This document shows positions 7,402 through 15,389 of a DNA stretch of 15,817 bases, one piece after another. The translations under genes and the position numbers were made by a program. How positions within the stretch are numbered: the stretch's first letter is position 1; each line of letters begins with the position of its first letter. Source of the DNA: Spartobacteria bacterium. Its GTDB lineage: Bacteria > Verrucomicrobiota > Verrucomicrobiia > Chthoniobacterales > Chthoniobacteraceae. The DNA lies in NCBI GenBank assembly GCA_025355595.1, contig JANXZI010000388.1, positions 1 to 15,817 on the forward strand, given 5' to 3'. The notes beneath the pieces were generated by a model. It did not search any database, was not told the DNA's origin, and was given only the letters and a program-made list of their open reading frames with translations.

Positions 7402-7824
7402 TCACTGCTGCTTCTGCGGGTCAGCTTGCGCGCGGATATGTTCCAGGAGCTTTTCTCTTGGCGGAAGTTTCCGGAGGTAATCGTTGGCCCCGGCAGCAAA
7501 CGCGCCGCTCTTCGACTCAGGGTCGTCCATGCCGGAGAGAACGATGATTCGCGTGCGGGCTGTCTGGGGATTTGCGCGGAAGCGGCGGACCATTTCGATG
7601 CCGTCAATGTGGGGCATCACCATGTCTTGAAGGATGACCGTCGGCCCGATTTCGTTGGCGCGCGCGACGGCTTCGTTTGGGTCGGTGCAAAAGTGAAACG
7701 CAATGTCCGGCTCATCGGCCAGCAGGCGGCGCACGACCTCGACGATGATCCGCTGGTCGTCCACGAGCAGCACCTTGATTGCAGGCGGGGGATTTTCCGT
7801 GGAGTCAGCGACAGGGACACTCAT
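7402..7824 (-). CDS. WspR-like response regulator, receiver domain only (no GGDEF)
   Basis: 140 aa. The start overlaps the wspF stop as ATGA (7821-7824), which fixes the reading start at MSVPVADSTENPPP. The receiver has all phosphorylation residues: Asp22/Asp23 in LLVDDQ, phospho-acceptor Asp67 in VILQDMVMP, Ser97 in IIVLSGMDD and Lys119 in DYLRKLPP. The wording (HFCTDPNEA, PTVILQDMVMPHIDG, KSGAFAAGANDYL, KLP) is that of the WspR receiver, not of CheY. In Pseudomonas WspR the receiver is followed by a helical stalk and a GGDEF diguanylate cyclase; here the protein ends at RAQADPQKQQ, about where the stalk would begin. No GGDEF remains in the 55 bp before the end of comM. It is presumably the phosphate acceptor for WspE and must act through a separate partner. 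The gene could be a natural single-domain form or a truncation. Confidence 0.92.
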   Translation of the reverse strand: MSVPVADSTENPPPAIKVLLVDDQRIIVEVVRRLLADEPDIAFHFCTDPNEAVARANEIGPTVILQDMVMPHIDGIEMVRRFRANPQTARTRIIVLSGMDDPESKSGAFAAGANDYLRKLPPREKLLEHIRAQADPQKQQ

Positions 7825-8855
7825 CGTGGCGGAGTTTCGATCGAGCTGAAATATCGGATCAGCCGCGGGGCGATCTTTTCGACCGGGAGAATCTCGCAGG
7901 CGGCACCGAGTTCGGCGGCGGCTTTCGGCATTCCATAGACGACGGAGGTCGCGCGATCCTGCGCGATCGTCAGCACGCCGGCGTCGCGCAGCGCTTTCAA
8001 GCCCTTCGCGCCGTCGCGGCCCATGCCGGTGAGCAGCACTCCGGCGACGTTGCCTTTCCAATGCTTCACGACACTGTGGAAAAAAACGTCCACCGACGGG
8101 CGATAGGAATAGGCGCGCGGCTCGGCCGTGTAGGCGAGTGTCTGCGGGTTCACGAAAACGAGGTGGTCGTTCGTGCCGGCAATCAATGCCGTGCCGGGCT
8201 CCGGATGAGCGCCTTCGCGCGCCACGCGCACCGGGATGGCTGATTGATTGTTGAGCCAGTTCGCCATCAGCGGGGTGAATTGCTCGTCCACATGCTGCAC
8301 GAGCACGATCGCGGCGGGGAAATCATTTGGCAGCCCGCCGAGCAGGGTGGCCAGCGCTGCGGGGCCGCCGGCTGATGAGCCGATGACCACGAGGTTCGTT
8401 TCGCGGAGTGCCGTAGGCGGCACTGCTGGTGCCGCGGGTGGCGCGGGTTTGCCGGCGCGGCGCGTGTCGGCCTCGATGAGCCGGCGCAGCGTGGCGATTT
8501 TCGCGAGCAGAGCCGCAGCGCCACCGGCCGCACCGAGGATCGGCGTCTTGACGGCATCGAGCGCCCCTGCGCCAAGCGCCTCGAAAACCTTCGCGACGCG
8601 GGCCTCGATGGTGGCCGTGACGAGCAGGATCGCGCACGGCGAATGCGCCATGATCTCGCGCGTCGCTTTCACGCCGTCGGTGCCGGGCATGACGATATCC
8701 ATCAAAATCAAATCCGGCGTGTCCCGCGCGCACTGGGCGATGGCCTCCGCGCCATCGTGTGCGATCCACGCGAGCTGGTGTTCCGGTGCCTGCGCGAGCA
8801 CGCGCGTCATCGCTTCGACGGCCATCGCGACATCATTGACGATCGCGATCCTCAT
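7821..8855 (-). CDS. wspF: WspF: CheB-type protein-glutamate methylesterase
   Basis: 344 aa with an N-terminal receiver and a C-terminal CheB esterase. The receiver begins MRIAIVNDVAMAVEAM; the 'IVND' with Asn7 instead of the first Asp of the usual pair is typical of WspF. Phospho-acceptor Asp53 lies in LMDIVMP, with Thr80 and Lys103 following. A Pro/Ala linker (about 133-152) leads to the esterase with catalytic Ser161 (GSSAGGP), His188 (VQHVDEQF) and Asp281 (TGMGRDG). The enzyme removes methyl groups from the WspA receptor when phosphorylated by WspE and so resets the system; in Pseudomonas its loss locks Wsp on. The start overlaps the wspE stop (ATGA 8852-8855) and the stop overlaps the response regulator start, so it is translationally coupled on both sides. 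Confidence 0.95.
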   Translation of the reverse strand: MRIAIVNDVAMAVEAMTRVLAQAPEHQLAWIAHDGAEAIAQCARDTPDLILMDIVMPGTDGVKATREIMAHSPCAILLVTATIEARVAKVFEALGAGALDAVKTPILGAAGGAAALLAKIATLRRLIEADTRRAGKPAPPAAPAVPPTALRETNLVVIGSSAGGPAALATLLGGLPNDFPAAIVLVQHVDEQFTPLMANWLNNQSAIPVRVAREGAHPEPGTALIAGTNDHLVFVNPQTLAYTAEPRAYSYRPSVDVFFHSVVKHWKGNVAGVLLTGMGRDGAKGLKALRDAGVLTIAQDRATSVVYGMPKAAAELGAACEILPVEKIAPRLIRYFSSIETPPR

Positions 8856-11182
8856 GCCTCGGCCTCCCCGATCAAATCCGCGAGCGCACGCAGCAATGTC
8901 TCATCGTGGAAGCTGCCCTTCGTGAGGTAATAGTCCGCGCCGGCTTCAAGTCCGCGGGTGCGGTCCTCCTCCCGGTCTTTGTACGAAACGATCATCACCG
9001 GCAGCGAGCCGAGGCGCACGTCTTTTTTGATCAGCTTCACCAGTTCGATTCCGTCGAGCCGCGGCATGTCCACGTCCGTCACGACGAGATCGTAGGCACC
9101 GGTGCGGACGGCGTTCCAGCCGTCCATGCCATCCACGGCGACCTCGACTTCGTAGCCTTTGTTCTCGATCAGCTTCCGCTCGAGCTCACGCACGGTGAGC
9201 GAATCATCCACCACGAGGACGCGCTTGCGTCTCTTCGCCGCGACCGCCGCGCCGCCGCGCGCGACGGGTGCGAGACGGCCGCCGGAGACGAGGTTTTTGA
9301 TCGAGCGAATCAGGTCATCCACATCCACGATCAGCGCGGGCGTCTGGTCCGGCATGAGCGCGGCGGCGCTGATGTCCTTGATCTTTCCGAGACGCGGATC
9401 CAGCGGGCGCACGACCAGTTCGCGCTCGCCGAGAAAGCGATCCGTGACGAGCCCGTAGCGATTCGCCTTGTCGCCGAGAATGATCACCGGGATTTCGCCA
9501 TTCGCCACCGGCACCCCGGACAAGCCGAAAATCTGATGCGCCGTGACAAGCCCGATCTGCTGGTCGCCCGAGGTGAAATGCTCGCGGCCTTCGATGGATT
9601 CGATTTTCTCGCGTGGCACCTTCAGCGCGCTGAGGATGCGTGCCAGCGGGAAGGCATACGGCTCGCCCGCGATCTCGACGATCAGCGTCCGCAGCACGGA
9701 CAGCGTGAGCGGAAGCTGGAGCTGAATCTGCGTCCCTTTTCCCAACTCCGAAACGACGCGCACACCCCCGCCGATTGCCTTCACCATCGTCTGCACGACA
9801 TCCAGCCCGACGCCGCGACCGGAGATTTCGGTGACGGTTTCCTTCATCGAAAATCCCGGCAGAAACAGAAACTCAAACAGCTCGGCTTCGGTCAGTTTTT
9901 CCGCCACCTCGGGCGGGTTGATTTTCTTCTCCACGACTGCGCGGCGGATCGCTTCGGGATCGATCCCGCGGCCATCGTCGAAGACATCAATGAGCAGCAT
10001 TCCGGCGCTGTGGCGCGCTTCCAGGCGCACGACTCCCTCGGCAGGCTTGCCGGCGGCGCGGCGCTCGTCGGGCGATTCGAGGCCGTGATCGGCGGCGTTC
10101 CGCAGCAGGTGCCCGAGCGGCGCTTCGATGCGGTCGAGCACGTCGCGATCGACCGGCGTCGCCTCGCCGGTGATCTGCAATTTGACCTCCTTGCCGAGCG
10201 TCCGCGCCGCGTCGCGGACCATGCGCGTGAAGCCGTGGAGGCCGTCGGCAAAGGGCCGCATCCGGCAGTCGAGCACTTCCTGGTAGAGCCGTTTCGAGAG
10301 GTTGAAAAAGCGGCGGTCGAAGAGATCCAGCGATTCGAGCCGGCCCGCGAGGTCGGCGCCGCACTCGGCGGTTTTTTGCTGCAACTCGGTGAGCTGCGCC
10401 TGCATCCGCTCGTCGATCCCGGTTTCATTGAGCGACTGGCGCAAGGCATTCACCGAGCGCGCAACGCCGTGCTGGAGCCGCTTCAGCCGCAGCAATTCGG
10501 TCGCAAATGTATCCACCCAGCGCGAGGCGACGACCGATTCGCCGGCGAGCGCGAGGAGGCGGTTGAGATTGTCAGCGGTGACTCGCAAGGCGCGGCTCGA
10601 AGTGTCTTCGGACCTTGCGGACGCGACCGGCTTTGACGGTGAGGACGGCGGTGCCTGCGGCTCGGGAACCGGCATGGGCAAAGGCTCTCCGGCAATCAGC
10701 GGGATCAGCGGTTCCGGTTCGACGGCGATCTTTTTCACAGCCACCGTGCCGGGTTCTTCTGCTGCCACCGCCAGCGGTTCCGCGAGCGCTTTGGAAAAAT
10801 CATCCATCTCCCGGCCATGCGCCACGCTCCAACTGGCAATTTCCGGCTCTGGCACCCCGGCGATTCGCTTGAGCAAATCGACACCCCGCAGCAGCAGATC
10901 GATCCGTTCCTGCGGCAGCGTGAGATGCCCGCGCTGCGCCTTCACGAAGCAATCCTCCATGGCGTGCGCCACCTGCACCGCCCCCTTTCGATCAACGATG
11001 ATCGCCGCGCCCTTCAGCGAATGCGCGCCGCGCATCACTTCCTCGAAATGCCGCGCGGACGACGGGTCGCGCTCGATTGCGAGCAGCGCCCCGGTCATCA
11101 CCGCGGCCTGCGTTTCCACCTCGAGGCGGAACATTTCGAGCAGCGAAAAATCACTCAGGTCGCGGGAGTCTTGCGTGCTCAT
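8852..11182 (-). CDS. wspE: WspE: hybrid CheA histidine kinase with C-terminal receiver
   Basis: 776 aa from MSTQDSRDLSDF, the ATG that overlaps the wspD stop (11179-11182); a longer frame upstream lies inside wspD. Domains in order: Hpt with phospho-acceptor His54 (RGAHSLKGAA); a Pro-rich linker (about 150-190); dimerisation helices; the HATPase with N-box HLLRNAADH at 358-366, DDGRG at 402-406 and GRGVGLD at 455-461; a CheW-like coupling domain (about 495-630); and a receiver (about 653-772) with Asp659/Asp660, phospho-acceptor Asp703 (VVTDVDMP), Ser733 and Lys755. All catalytic residues look intact. It is the array kinase that, by homology, phosphorylates WspF and the WspR-like regulator; the attached receiver probably acts as a phosphate sink or tuning domain. 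Size and layout match Pseudomonas WspE (about 755 aa). Confidence 0.96.
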   Translation of the reverse strand: MSTQDSRDLSDFSLLEMFRLEVETQAAVMTGALLAIERDPSSARHFEEVMRGAHSLKGAAIIVDRKGAVQVAHAMEDCFVKAQRGHLTLPQERIDLLLRGVDLLKRIAGVPEPEIASWSVAHGREMDDFSKALAEPLAVAAEEPGTVAVKKIAVEPEPLIPLIAGEPLPMPVPEPQAPPSSPSKPVASARSEDTSSRALRVTADNLNRLLALAGESVVASRWVDTFATELLRLKRLQHGVARSVNALRQSLNETGIDERMQAQLTELQQKTAECGADLAGRLESLDLFDRRFFNLSKRLYQEVLDCRMRPFADGLHGFTRMVRDAARTLGKEVKLQITGEATPVDRDVLDRIEAPLGHLLRNAADHGLESPDERRAAGKPAEGVVRLEARHSAGMLLIDVFDDGRGIDPEAIRRAVVEKKINPPEVAEKLTEAELFEFLFLPGFSMKETVTEISGRGVGLDVVQTMVKAIGGGVRVVSELGKGTQIQLQLPLTLSVLRTLIVEIAGEPYAFPLARILSALKVPREKIESIEGREHFTSGDQQIGLVTAHQIFGLSGVPVANGEIPVIILGDKANRYGLVTDRFLGERELVVRPLDPRLGKIKDISAAALMPDQTPALIVDVDDLIRSIKNLVSGGRLAPVARGGAAVAAKRRKRVLVVDDSLTVRELERKLIENKGYEVEVAVDGMDGWNAVRTGAYDLVVTDVDMPRLDGIELVKLIKKDVRLGSLPVMIVSYKDREEDRTRGLEAGADYYLTKGSFHDETLLRALADLIGEAEA

Positions 11183-11793
11183 GCGAGGCTTTTGTTCAGC
11201 GCGTAAAAGAGCAGTTCGTCGTCGAGACAGCCGAATGTTTTGTCGCGCCACTGAATCATGCCGATTGTGAAACTGACCTTGCCTTGCGCGAGCGTCGCAG
11301 GCGCGGCTTTCAACTCACGCGGGTGATAGCGGTGGAGGCCGAAGACTTCATCCACCGGAAAAACGAGACGGCTGCCGTCGCGGTTTGTCACAAGCAGCCG
11401 TTTGAAAATGCGCGCCGTTGTTTTTTCACCACTCTCGCCGGTGAGCCCGAGCACCGCGCCGAGCGAAACGCACACGAGCAGCTCCCCGCGCACATTCGCC
11501 AGCCCGACGACCGCGGCGCTGGTGCGATGCGGCAGCGAATGCACGGGGCATTGCTCGGCGACTTCCTGAAAGATGCGCGTCGGCAGGGCGAGCCACTCGA
11601 TGCCGATGCGGAAAATCGCGACCGACACCGTGCCGGTTTCGACGGTTTGCTTTTCCTGCGCGATACGCTCCGTCCATTCGCGGACATAATCCTCCGGCGA
11701 CTCTCGATCGAGAAGCCGGAGCGCGCCGGCATCCGCGCTGGAACCGGATGGCGGCGTCTGATTTTTGGACTGCGTTGGCTGCGGCCCGTTCAT
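11179..11793 (-). CDS. wspD: WspD: CheW-like coupling protein
   Basis: 204 aa from MNGPQPTQSKN; the ATG overlaps the wspC stop (ATGA 11790-11793) and the stop overlaps the wspE start. A longer frame upstream reads through wspC in the wrong frame. Residues 1-25 are disordered Ser/Pro/Gln-rich. Then comes the WspD-type helix (LLDRESPEDYVREWTERIAQ), and the CheW domain (about 55-198) contains VAIFRIGIEWLALPT and GLANVRGELLVCVSLG, both very like WspD. It links the WspA receptor to the WspE kinase in the signalling array. The Cys-rich N-terminal segment that I recall from proteobacterial WspD (a HC.NCPVY-type motif before LLDR) is absent here. Confidence 0.93.
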   Translation of the reverse strand: MNGPQPTQSKNQTPPSGSSADAGALRLLDRESPEDYVREWTERIAQEKQTVETGTVSVAIFRIGIEWLALPTRIFQEVAEQCPVHSLPHRTSAAVVGLANVRGELLVCVSLGAVLGLTGESGEKTTARIFKRLLVTNRDGSRLVFPVDEVFGLHRYHPRELKAAPATLAQGKVSFTIGMIQWRDKTFGCLDDELLFYALNKSLA

Positions 11794-13070
11794 TTCTTGA
11801 TCGCCTCCTCTCCTCTGCGAACGCGCGCGAGCAGCCGGCGCGCGGCTGCGGGATCGCCCTGTTTTTCCGCGAGGAGCGCGAGGTGCAGGAGCGCCTCCGG
11901 ATGATCGGGGTCGAGGTAAATCACCTTGCGGTAAGACTCCGCCGCGCCGCGCTGATCGCCGAGCGAGTCGCGCACGAGCGCGAGCAAATAATACGCCGCC
12001 GCCGATGCGCCGTGCTCGAGCAAATGCGCCTCGCAAGCCTCGCGCGCTTCCGCCAGCCGGCCAGTGTCCGCGAGGCGTCCCGCGGATTCCAGATCCGGAA
12101 CACCGGCATCCTGCCTGTGCGATGCGCGGGCTTCCAGCTCGCCGCTGCCAGTCTCCGCGGGCAAGATGCCCGCAGGCCGCACAGGCAGGATGCCGGTGTT
12201 CCGCCCGGGTCGCGCCGCCGCTGGCTTCACTTTCTTTTCGGGCGGCTGCCACGGCTGGATCGGCGCGCGCATTTTCCCGTCGGCTTTCCGGCAGGCAAAT
12301 GCGCTCGGATAATTCGCCGACTGAAACCCGCCCGCTCGCGTCAGGAACGCCTCCGCGGGGCCGACGAAGAAAATCCCGTTCGGCGTGAGCAATCGGTCCA
12401 TCGCCTTGATCACCCGCTCCTGCGTCGCGCCATCAAGATAGATGAGCACATTGCGGCAGAAGATGACGTCGTAAATCGCCGCACCCGGCAGGAAACTGTC
12501 GCCAATCAGATTCGCCTGCTCAAACCGCACCCGCTCGCGCACCGCTGCGTTCAATTGCTGCCCGCCCGCCACCGGCCGGAAATGGCGTTCGCGAAAATCC
12601 AGCGCGCGTCCGCGAAACGCGTTGCGCCCGTAAACCGCGCGCCGCGCATCCGCCAGCGCGCGCTCGCTCACATCCACCGCCTCGATCTTGAACCGTGGCG
12701 CCGGCAGCCCTGCATCCAGCAGCGCCATCGCGATGGAATACGGCTCCTCGCCCGTCGAGCACGGTGCGCTCAGCACGTTCAGCACTCCCGTGAGATTGGC
12801 CGGAGCCCAGTGGTTTAAAACAAAATCCGCGAGCGCCACATACGCTTCCGCATCGCGGAAAAACCACGTCTCCGGCACCACGACCTCCTCGACGAGAAGC
12901 TGCAACTCCTCCGCCGAATGCCGCAAACGCTCCCAGTATTCACCGCGATCCTTCAGCGCGCAGACCGTCATGCGCGCACGCACTGCGTGATCGATCACCG
13001 ACTGGCCGACGATTTCCGCGTCCATGCCGATGGCTTGCTTGAGCAGATTCGAGATGCGGCTCTCGTGCAT
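11790..13070 (-). CDS. wspC: WspC: CheR-type methyltransferase with TPR C-terminus
   Basis: 426 aa. The ATG (13068-13070) follows the wspB TAA directly (TAAATG). The N-terminal helical domain (about 1-60) leads to the SAM-dependent methyltransferase: PETWFFRD at 66-73, SAPCSTGEEPYS at 101-112 (SAM loop), EAVDVSERAL at 130-139 and VIFCRNVLIYLD at 202-213. After a linker come TPR-like helices (about 327-420, with YYLLALVRDSLGD and YLDPDHPEALLHLALL). CheR-TPR fusions are the WspC hallmark. It methylates receptor glutamates and opposes WspF. The linker at residues 290-325 is encoded by a large palindromic repeat (12096-12203) and reads NTGILPVRPAGILPA...HRQDAGVP, unlike the rest of the protein; it lies between domains, so function is probably kept. 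Confidence 0.95.
   Translation of the reverse strand: MHESRISNLLKQAIGMDAEIVGQSVIDHAVRARMTVCALKDRGEYWERLRHSAEELQLLVEEVVVPETWFFRDAEAYVALADFVLNHWAPANLTGVLNVLSAPCSTGEEPYSIAMALLDAGLPAPRFKIEAVDVSERALADARRAVYGRNAFRGRALDFRERHFRPVAGGQQLNAAVRERVRFEQANLIGDSFLPGAAIYDVIFCRNVLIYLDGATQERVIKAMDRLLTPNGIFFVGPAEAFLTRAGGFQSANYPSAFACRKADGKMRAPIQPWQPPEKKVKPAAARPGRNTGILPVRPAGILPAETGSGELEARASHRQDAGVPDLESAGRLADTGRLAEAREACEAHLLEHGASAAAYYLLALVRDSLGDQRGAAESYRKVIYLDPDHPEALLHLALLAEKQGDPAAARRLLARVRRGEEAIKK
12096..12203. repeat. 108-bp palindromic element inserted in frame in wspC
   Basis: Arms 12096-12121 and 12178-12203 are perfect 26-bp inverted repeats (outer bases ccggaacaccggcatcctgc... and its complement). A second inner pair, 12126-12131 with 12168-12173, extends the structure. 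The element is 108 bp, divisible by three, and is read on the minus strand without a stop as 36 residues in the linker between the methyltransferase and TPR parts. The 'NTGILPVR...HRQDAGVP' peptide is one I have met in many Verrucomicrobia gene products, which points to a dispersed REP- or MITE-like family. Confidence 0.8.
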
Positions 13071-13535
13071 TTACGGGGTTCCCATTGGTTGGCGAAACAG
13101 AACGTCGCGGACGCTCTCGGACAGCAACTCATTGACCTCCACGCGCTGAATGAGCCCGCGCACATCACGCGTGAATGGCCCGAGATACGGCGCGCCGTCC
13201 ACGGCCACTCCCCCATCGGCGAAGTCGCTCTCCTCCCGGCGAATCGTCGCCGTCGTCCGCTCCGCGAGCAGACCCAGCAGATGCGTTTCCCCGGCGGCGG
13301 GCGTGTATTGAACGAGGATGATCCGCGTGCTCATCCGCGCTCTCGATGCGCTCCCGAGCGCGAGCGCTGCGAGATCCACGAGAGGCACCGTCGCACCGTG
13401 ATAATTGAAGATGCCCGCGATGCCCGCGACGGCTTGCGTCAGGGGCCGGAAATGCACCAGCGGCAGCACTTCCATCACCCGTCCCGTCTCGAGTGCGAAG
13501 CGCTCGGCGCCCAGATGGAACACGAGCAGCAGCAT
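13071..13535 (-). CDS. wspB: WspB: CheW-like coupling protein
   Basis: 154 aa from MLLLVFHLGAERFALE. An ATG 12 codons earlier (13571) would overlap the wspA 3' end and add MASHGSKWKGET, which is not family-like; the chosen ATG lies 4 nt after the wspA stop with GGAAGGG just upstream as a fair ribosome binding site. A single CheW fold: VFHLGAERFALETGRVMEVLPLV, then IAGIFNYHGATVPLVDL, then a C-terminal half with HLLGLLAERTTATI and GPFTRDVRGLIQRVEV. It couples receptor and kinase; Wsp systems have two CheW-like proteins and this one resembles WspB by its short N-terminus and position between receptor and methyltransferase. Confidence 0.93.
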   Translation of the reverse strand: MLLLVFHLGAERFALETGRVMEVLPLVHFRPLTQAVAGIAGIFNYHGATVPLVDLAALALGSASRARMSTRIILVQYTPAAGETHLLGLLAERTTATIRREESDFADGGVAVDGAPYLGPFTRDVRGLIQRVEVNELLSESVRDVLFRQPMGTP

Positions 13536-13539
13536 CGTC

Positions 13540-15275
13540 TCACCCTTCCACTTTGAACCGTGCGACGCCACTTTGGAGGCCCGCGGTGACTTCGTTCAAT
13601 TGCTCGATCGCGAGGTTTGATTGGCGCAGCGATTCCACCGTCTGCTGCGCCGCTTCGCCGAGTTGCGCGAGCGCTTCGCTGATCTGCTCCGCGCCGAGCG
13701 ATTGCGACTGCATCCCCTCATTCACCGTCTCGAAGCTCGGCGTGAGCGTCTGCACTTGCTGAATAATCTGCGCGAGTTGCCCGCTGACCTGGCCGACCAC
13801 CTCGACCCCGCGCCGCACCTCCTCGGAAAACTTGTCCATCCCCATCACGCCGGCGGAGACCGCGGACTGCATTTCCTTCACCATCTGCTCGATGTCGGAA
13901 GTCGCGACCGCCGTCTGATCCGCCAACCGCCGGATCTCGGTGGCCACGACCGCAAACCCGCGCCCGTATTCGCCCGTATTCGCCCGTATTCGCCCGCCTT
14001 CTCCGCCTCGATCGCGGCGTTCAGCGAGAGGAGATTCGTCTGGTCCGCGACCTTCGTGATCGTCGTCACGACCGTGTTGATGTTGCCCGCCTTTTCGCTC
14101 AGCACCGCGAGCCGCGCATTGATCGAGCCCGATGCATCCATGATGTGCCGCATCGTCGCTTCCATGCGCGCGAGACCGGCCTGGCCGCTGCCCGCGAGCG
14201 TCGTCGTTTCTTCCGCGATCTCGGTCACGGACTTCATCGCTTTCACCAGTTCCTTCGCCGTCGCGGAGATTTCCTTCGAGGTCGCCCCGATCTCGGTCGT
14301 CGTGGAAAAAATCTCATTCGCCGTCGCCTGCTGCTGCTTCGCCGTCGCCGCGATTTCGGTGCCGGAAGTCGTGACTTGAATCCCTGATTTCTGCACCTGC
14401 CCGATCAGCCCCGCGAGCCGTTCAACCATCGTCGCGAGCGCATTCCCGACCACGTCCTTGGCAGACTGCGGCTTGATCGTGACGGTCAGATTGCCGCGCG
14501 CGACTTCCTCCGCACCCTTCGCCATCGCCTGCAACGATTGCGTCATCCGCCCGAACGCCGATGAGAGCACGCCGACTTCATCCATGCGATGCTCCGTGCC
14601 AAATTCGACATCGAGATCCCCGGTGGCGATCCGCCCCGCGGCCAGGGACATCGCGCGCAGCGGATCCGCGATCATTCGATTCAGCACCATCACGAGTGCG
14701 ATCCCGAGGACCAGTGCCGCCAAGCCAAGCCCGGCGAGGATCAGCGTCGCCAGCCAAGCCTGCCGGTCGGCGCGCTTTTTCGCCAAGTCGGCGATCTGCG
14801 TCCCAAGGTCGCGGAGCCTGACGTATCGATTCTGTTGCGCGCCCGTGGCGAGTTCCCGCGCCTCATCGGATTTTCCCGCGTAAATCAGCGGGAGCAGCTG
14901 TGAATCTCGCACCTGCTTGAACTCAGTGCGGACGGCCACCCATTCCTTGAACGGGGGGGCGATGTGCGGATCGTCGCGCGTCTGCACGAGCAATGCATCA
15001 ATGATCTCCTGGTTCGCCTGCGTGCGCGCGTTCAAGGTCACGTGTTCCGCCTCCTGCTTCGTCCGGTCGGTCAGCGCCATCATCGAGAGTAACGACGCGC
15101 GTTGCGCATTCAGATTGCTGTCGAGCCGCGCGGCGTCCGCGGTGATGCCATAATCCCGCTGCACCGTCATCAACGCGATGCACGCCGTCGCGATGACCAC
15201 GACGAACAGGAGGACGATTAATCCGAACCCAAGCACCAGCTTGGTCCGGGTCTGGAGGTTCATAAACCATTTCAT
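13540..15275 (-). pseudogene. wspA: WspA-like methyl-accepting chemotaxis protein, frameshifted by a 10-bp repeat
   Basis: The first frame (13878-15275) encodes MKWFMNLQTRTK, TM1 (about 13-35), a four-helix-bundle sensor (about 37-173), TM2 (about 175-198), HAMP (about 199-252) and the signalling domain up to NLLSLNAAIEAEKAGEYGR (residue 432). Then the frame is lost and 33 unrelated residues follow. The rest of the signalling domain (ATEIRRLADQTAVATSDIEQ...to FKVEG) continues in another frame to 13540. The cause is visible: a 10-bp unit is present three times at 13961-13990. Removing two copies (20 nt) restores GEYGRGFAVVATEIRRLADQ, the universal MCP sequence, and a 571-aa protein close to the WspA size. 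The lesion lies just past the receptor tip that contacts CheA and CheW, so the truncated product should be inactive. It may be a reversible phase-off state or true decay; both halves are otherwise well preserved. Confidence 0.93.
13961..13990. repeat. Three tandem copies of a 10-bp unit in the wspA signalling tip
   Basis: cgcccgtatt occurs three times without mismatch at 13961, 13971 and 13981, and the next bases (13991-13996) again read cgcccg. One copy gives the conserved MCP frame; three copies add 20 nt and shift it. Four copies would add 30 nt and restore the frame with ten extra residues. The unit and its flanking microhomology are suited to strand slippage. Confidence 0.95.
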
Positions 15276-15389
15276 AAGCTGGGGGTCTGGGTCGCTGCAC
15301 TAGACTGACATCGCTCGCGTCCCGACGCTATGTTTCCGCAAATTTGGCAGCAAGAGTAATTCCTGAAAGTTTGCCGCAGTGTTGCCGAG

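Noticed and set aside
8906..10636. 576-codon plus-strand frame opposite wspE
   Set aside because: Antisense to the kinase and receiver domains of WspE; no domain of its own.
13540..13947. 135-codon frame as an independent small MCP-like gene
   Set aside because: It is the exact continuation of the wspA signalling domain after removal of 20 nt; it lacks a ribosome site, the receptor tip and any membrane part.
13961..13990. CRISPR-like repeat
   Set aside because: Units of 10 bp are directly adjacent without spacers and lie within a coding frame.
13955..14000. Programmed ribosomal frameshift in wspA
   Set aside because: No slippery heptamer or stimulatory structure was seen and a +1 shift would leave seven extra residues in the rigid receptor tip; extra copies of a tandem repeat explain the shift more simply.
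15276..15387. Promoter of the wsp operon
   Set aside because: TTGCTG and TAGCGT hexamers can be picked on the minus strand, but both matches are weak and no sigma-54 type site is present, so no promoter is called.
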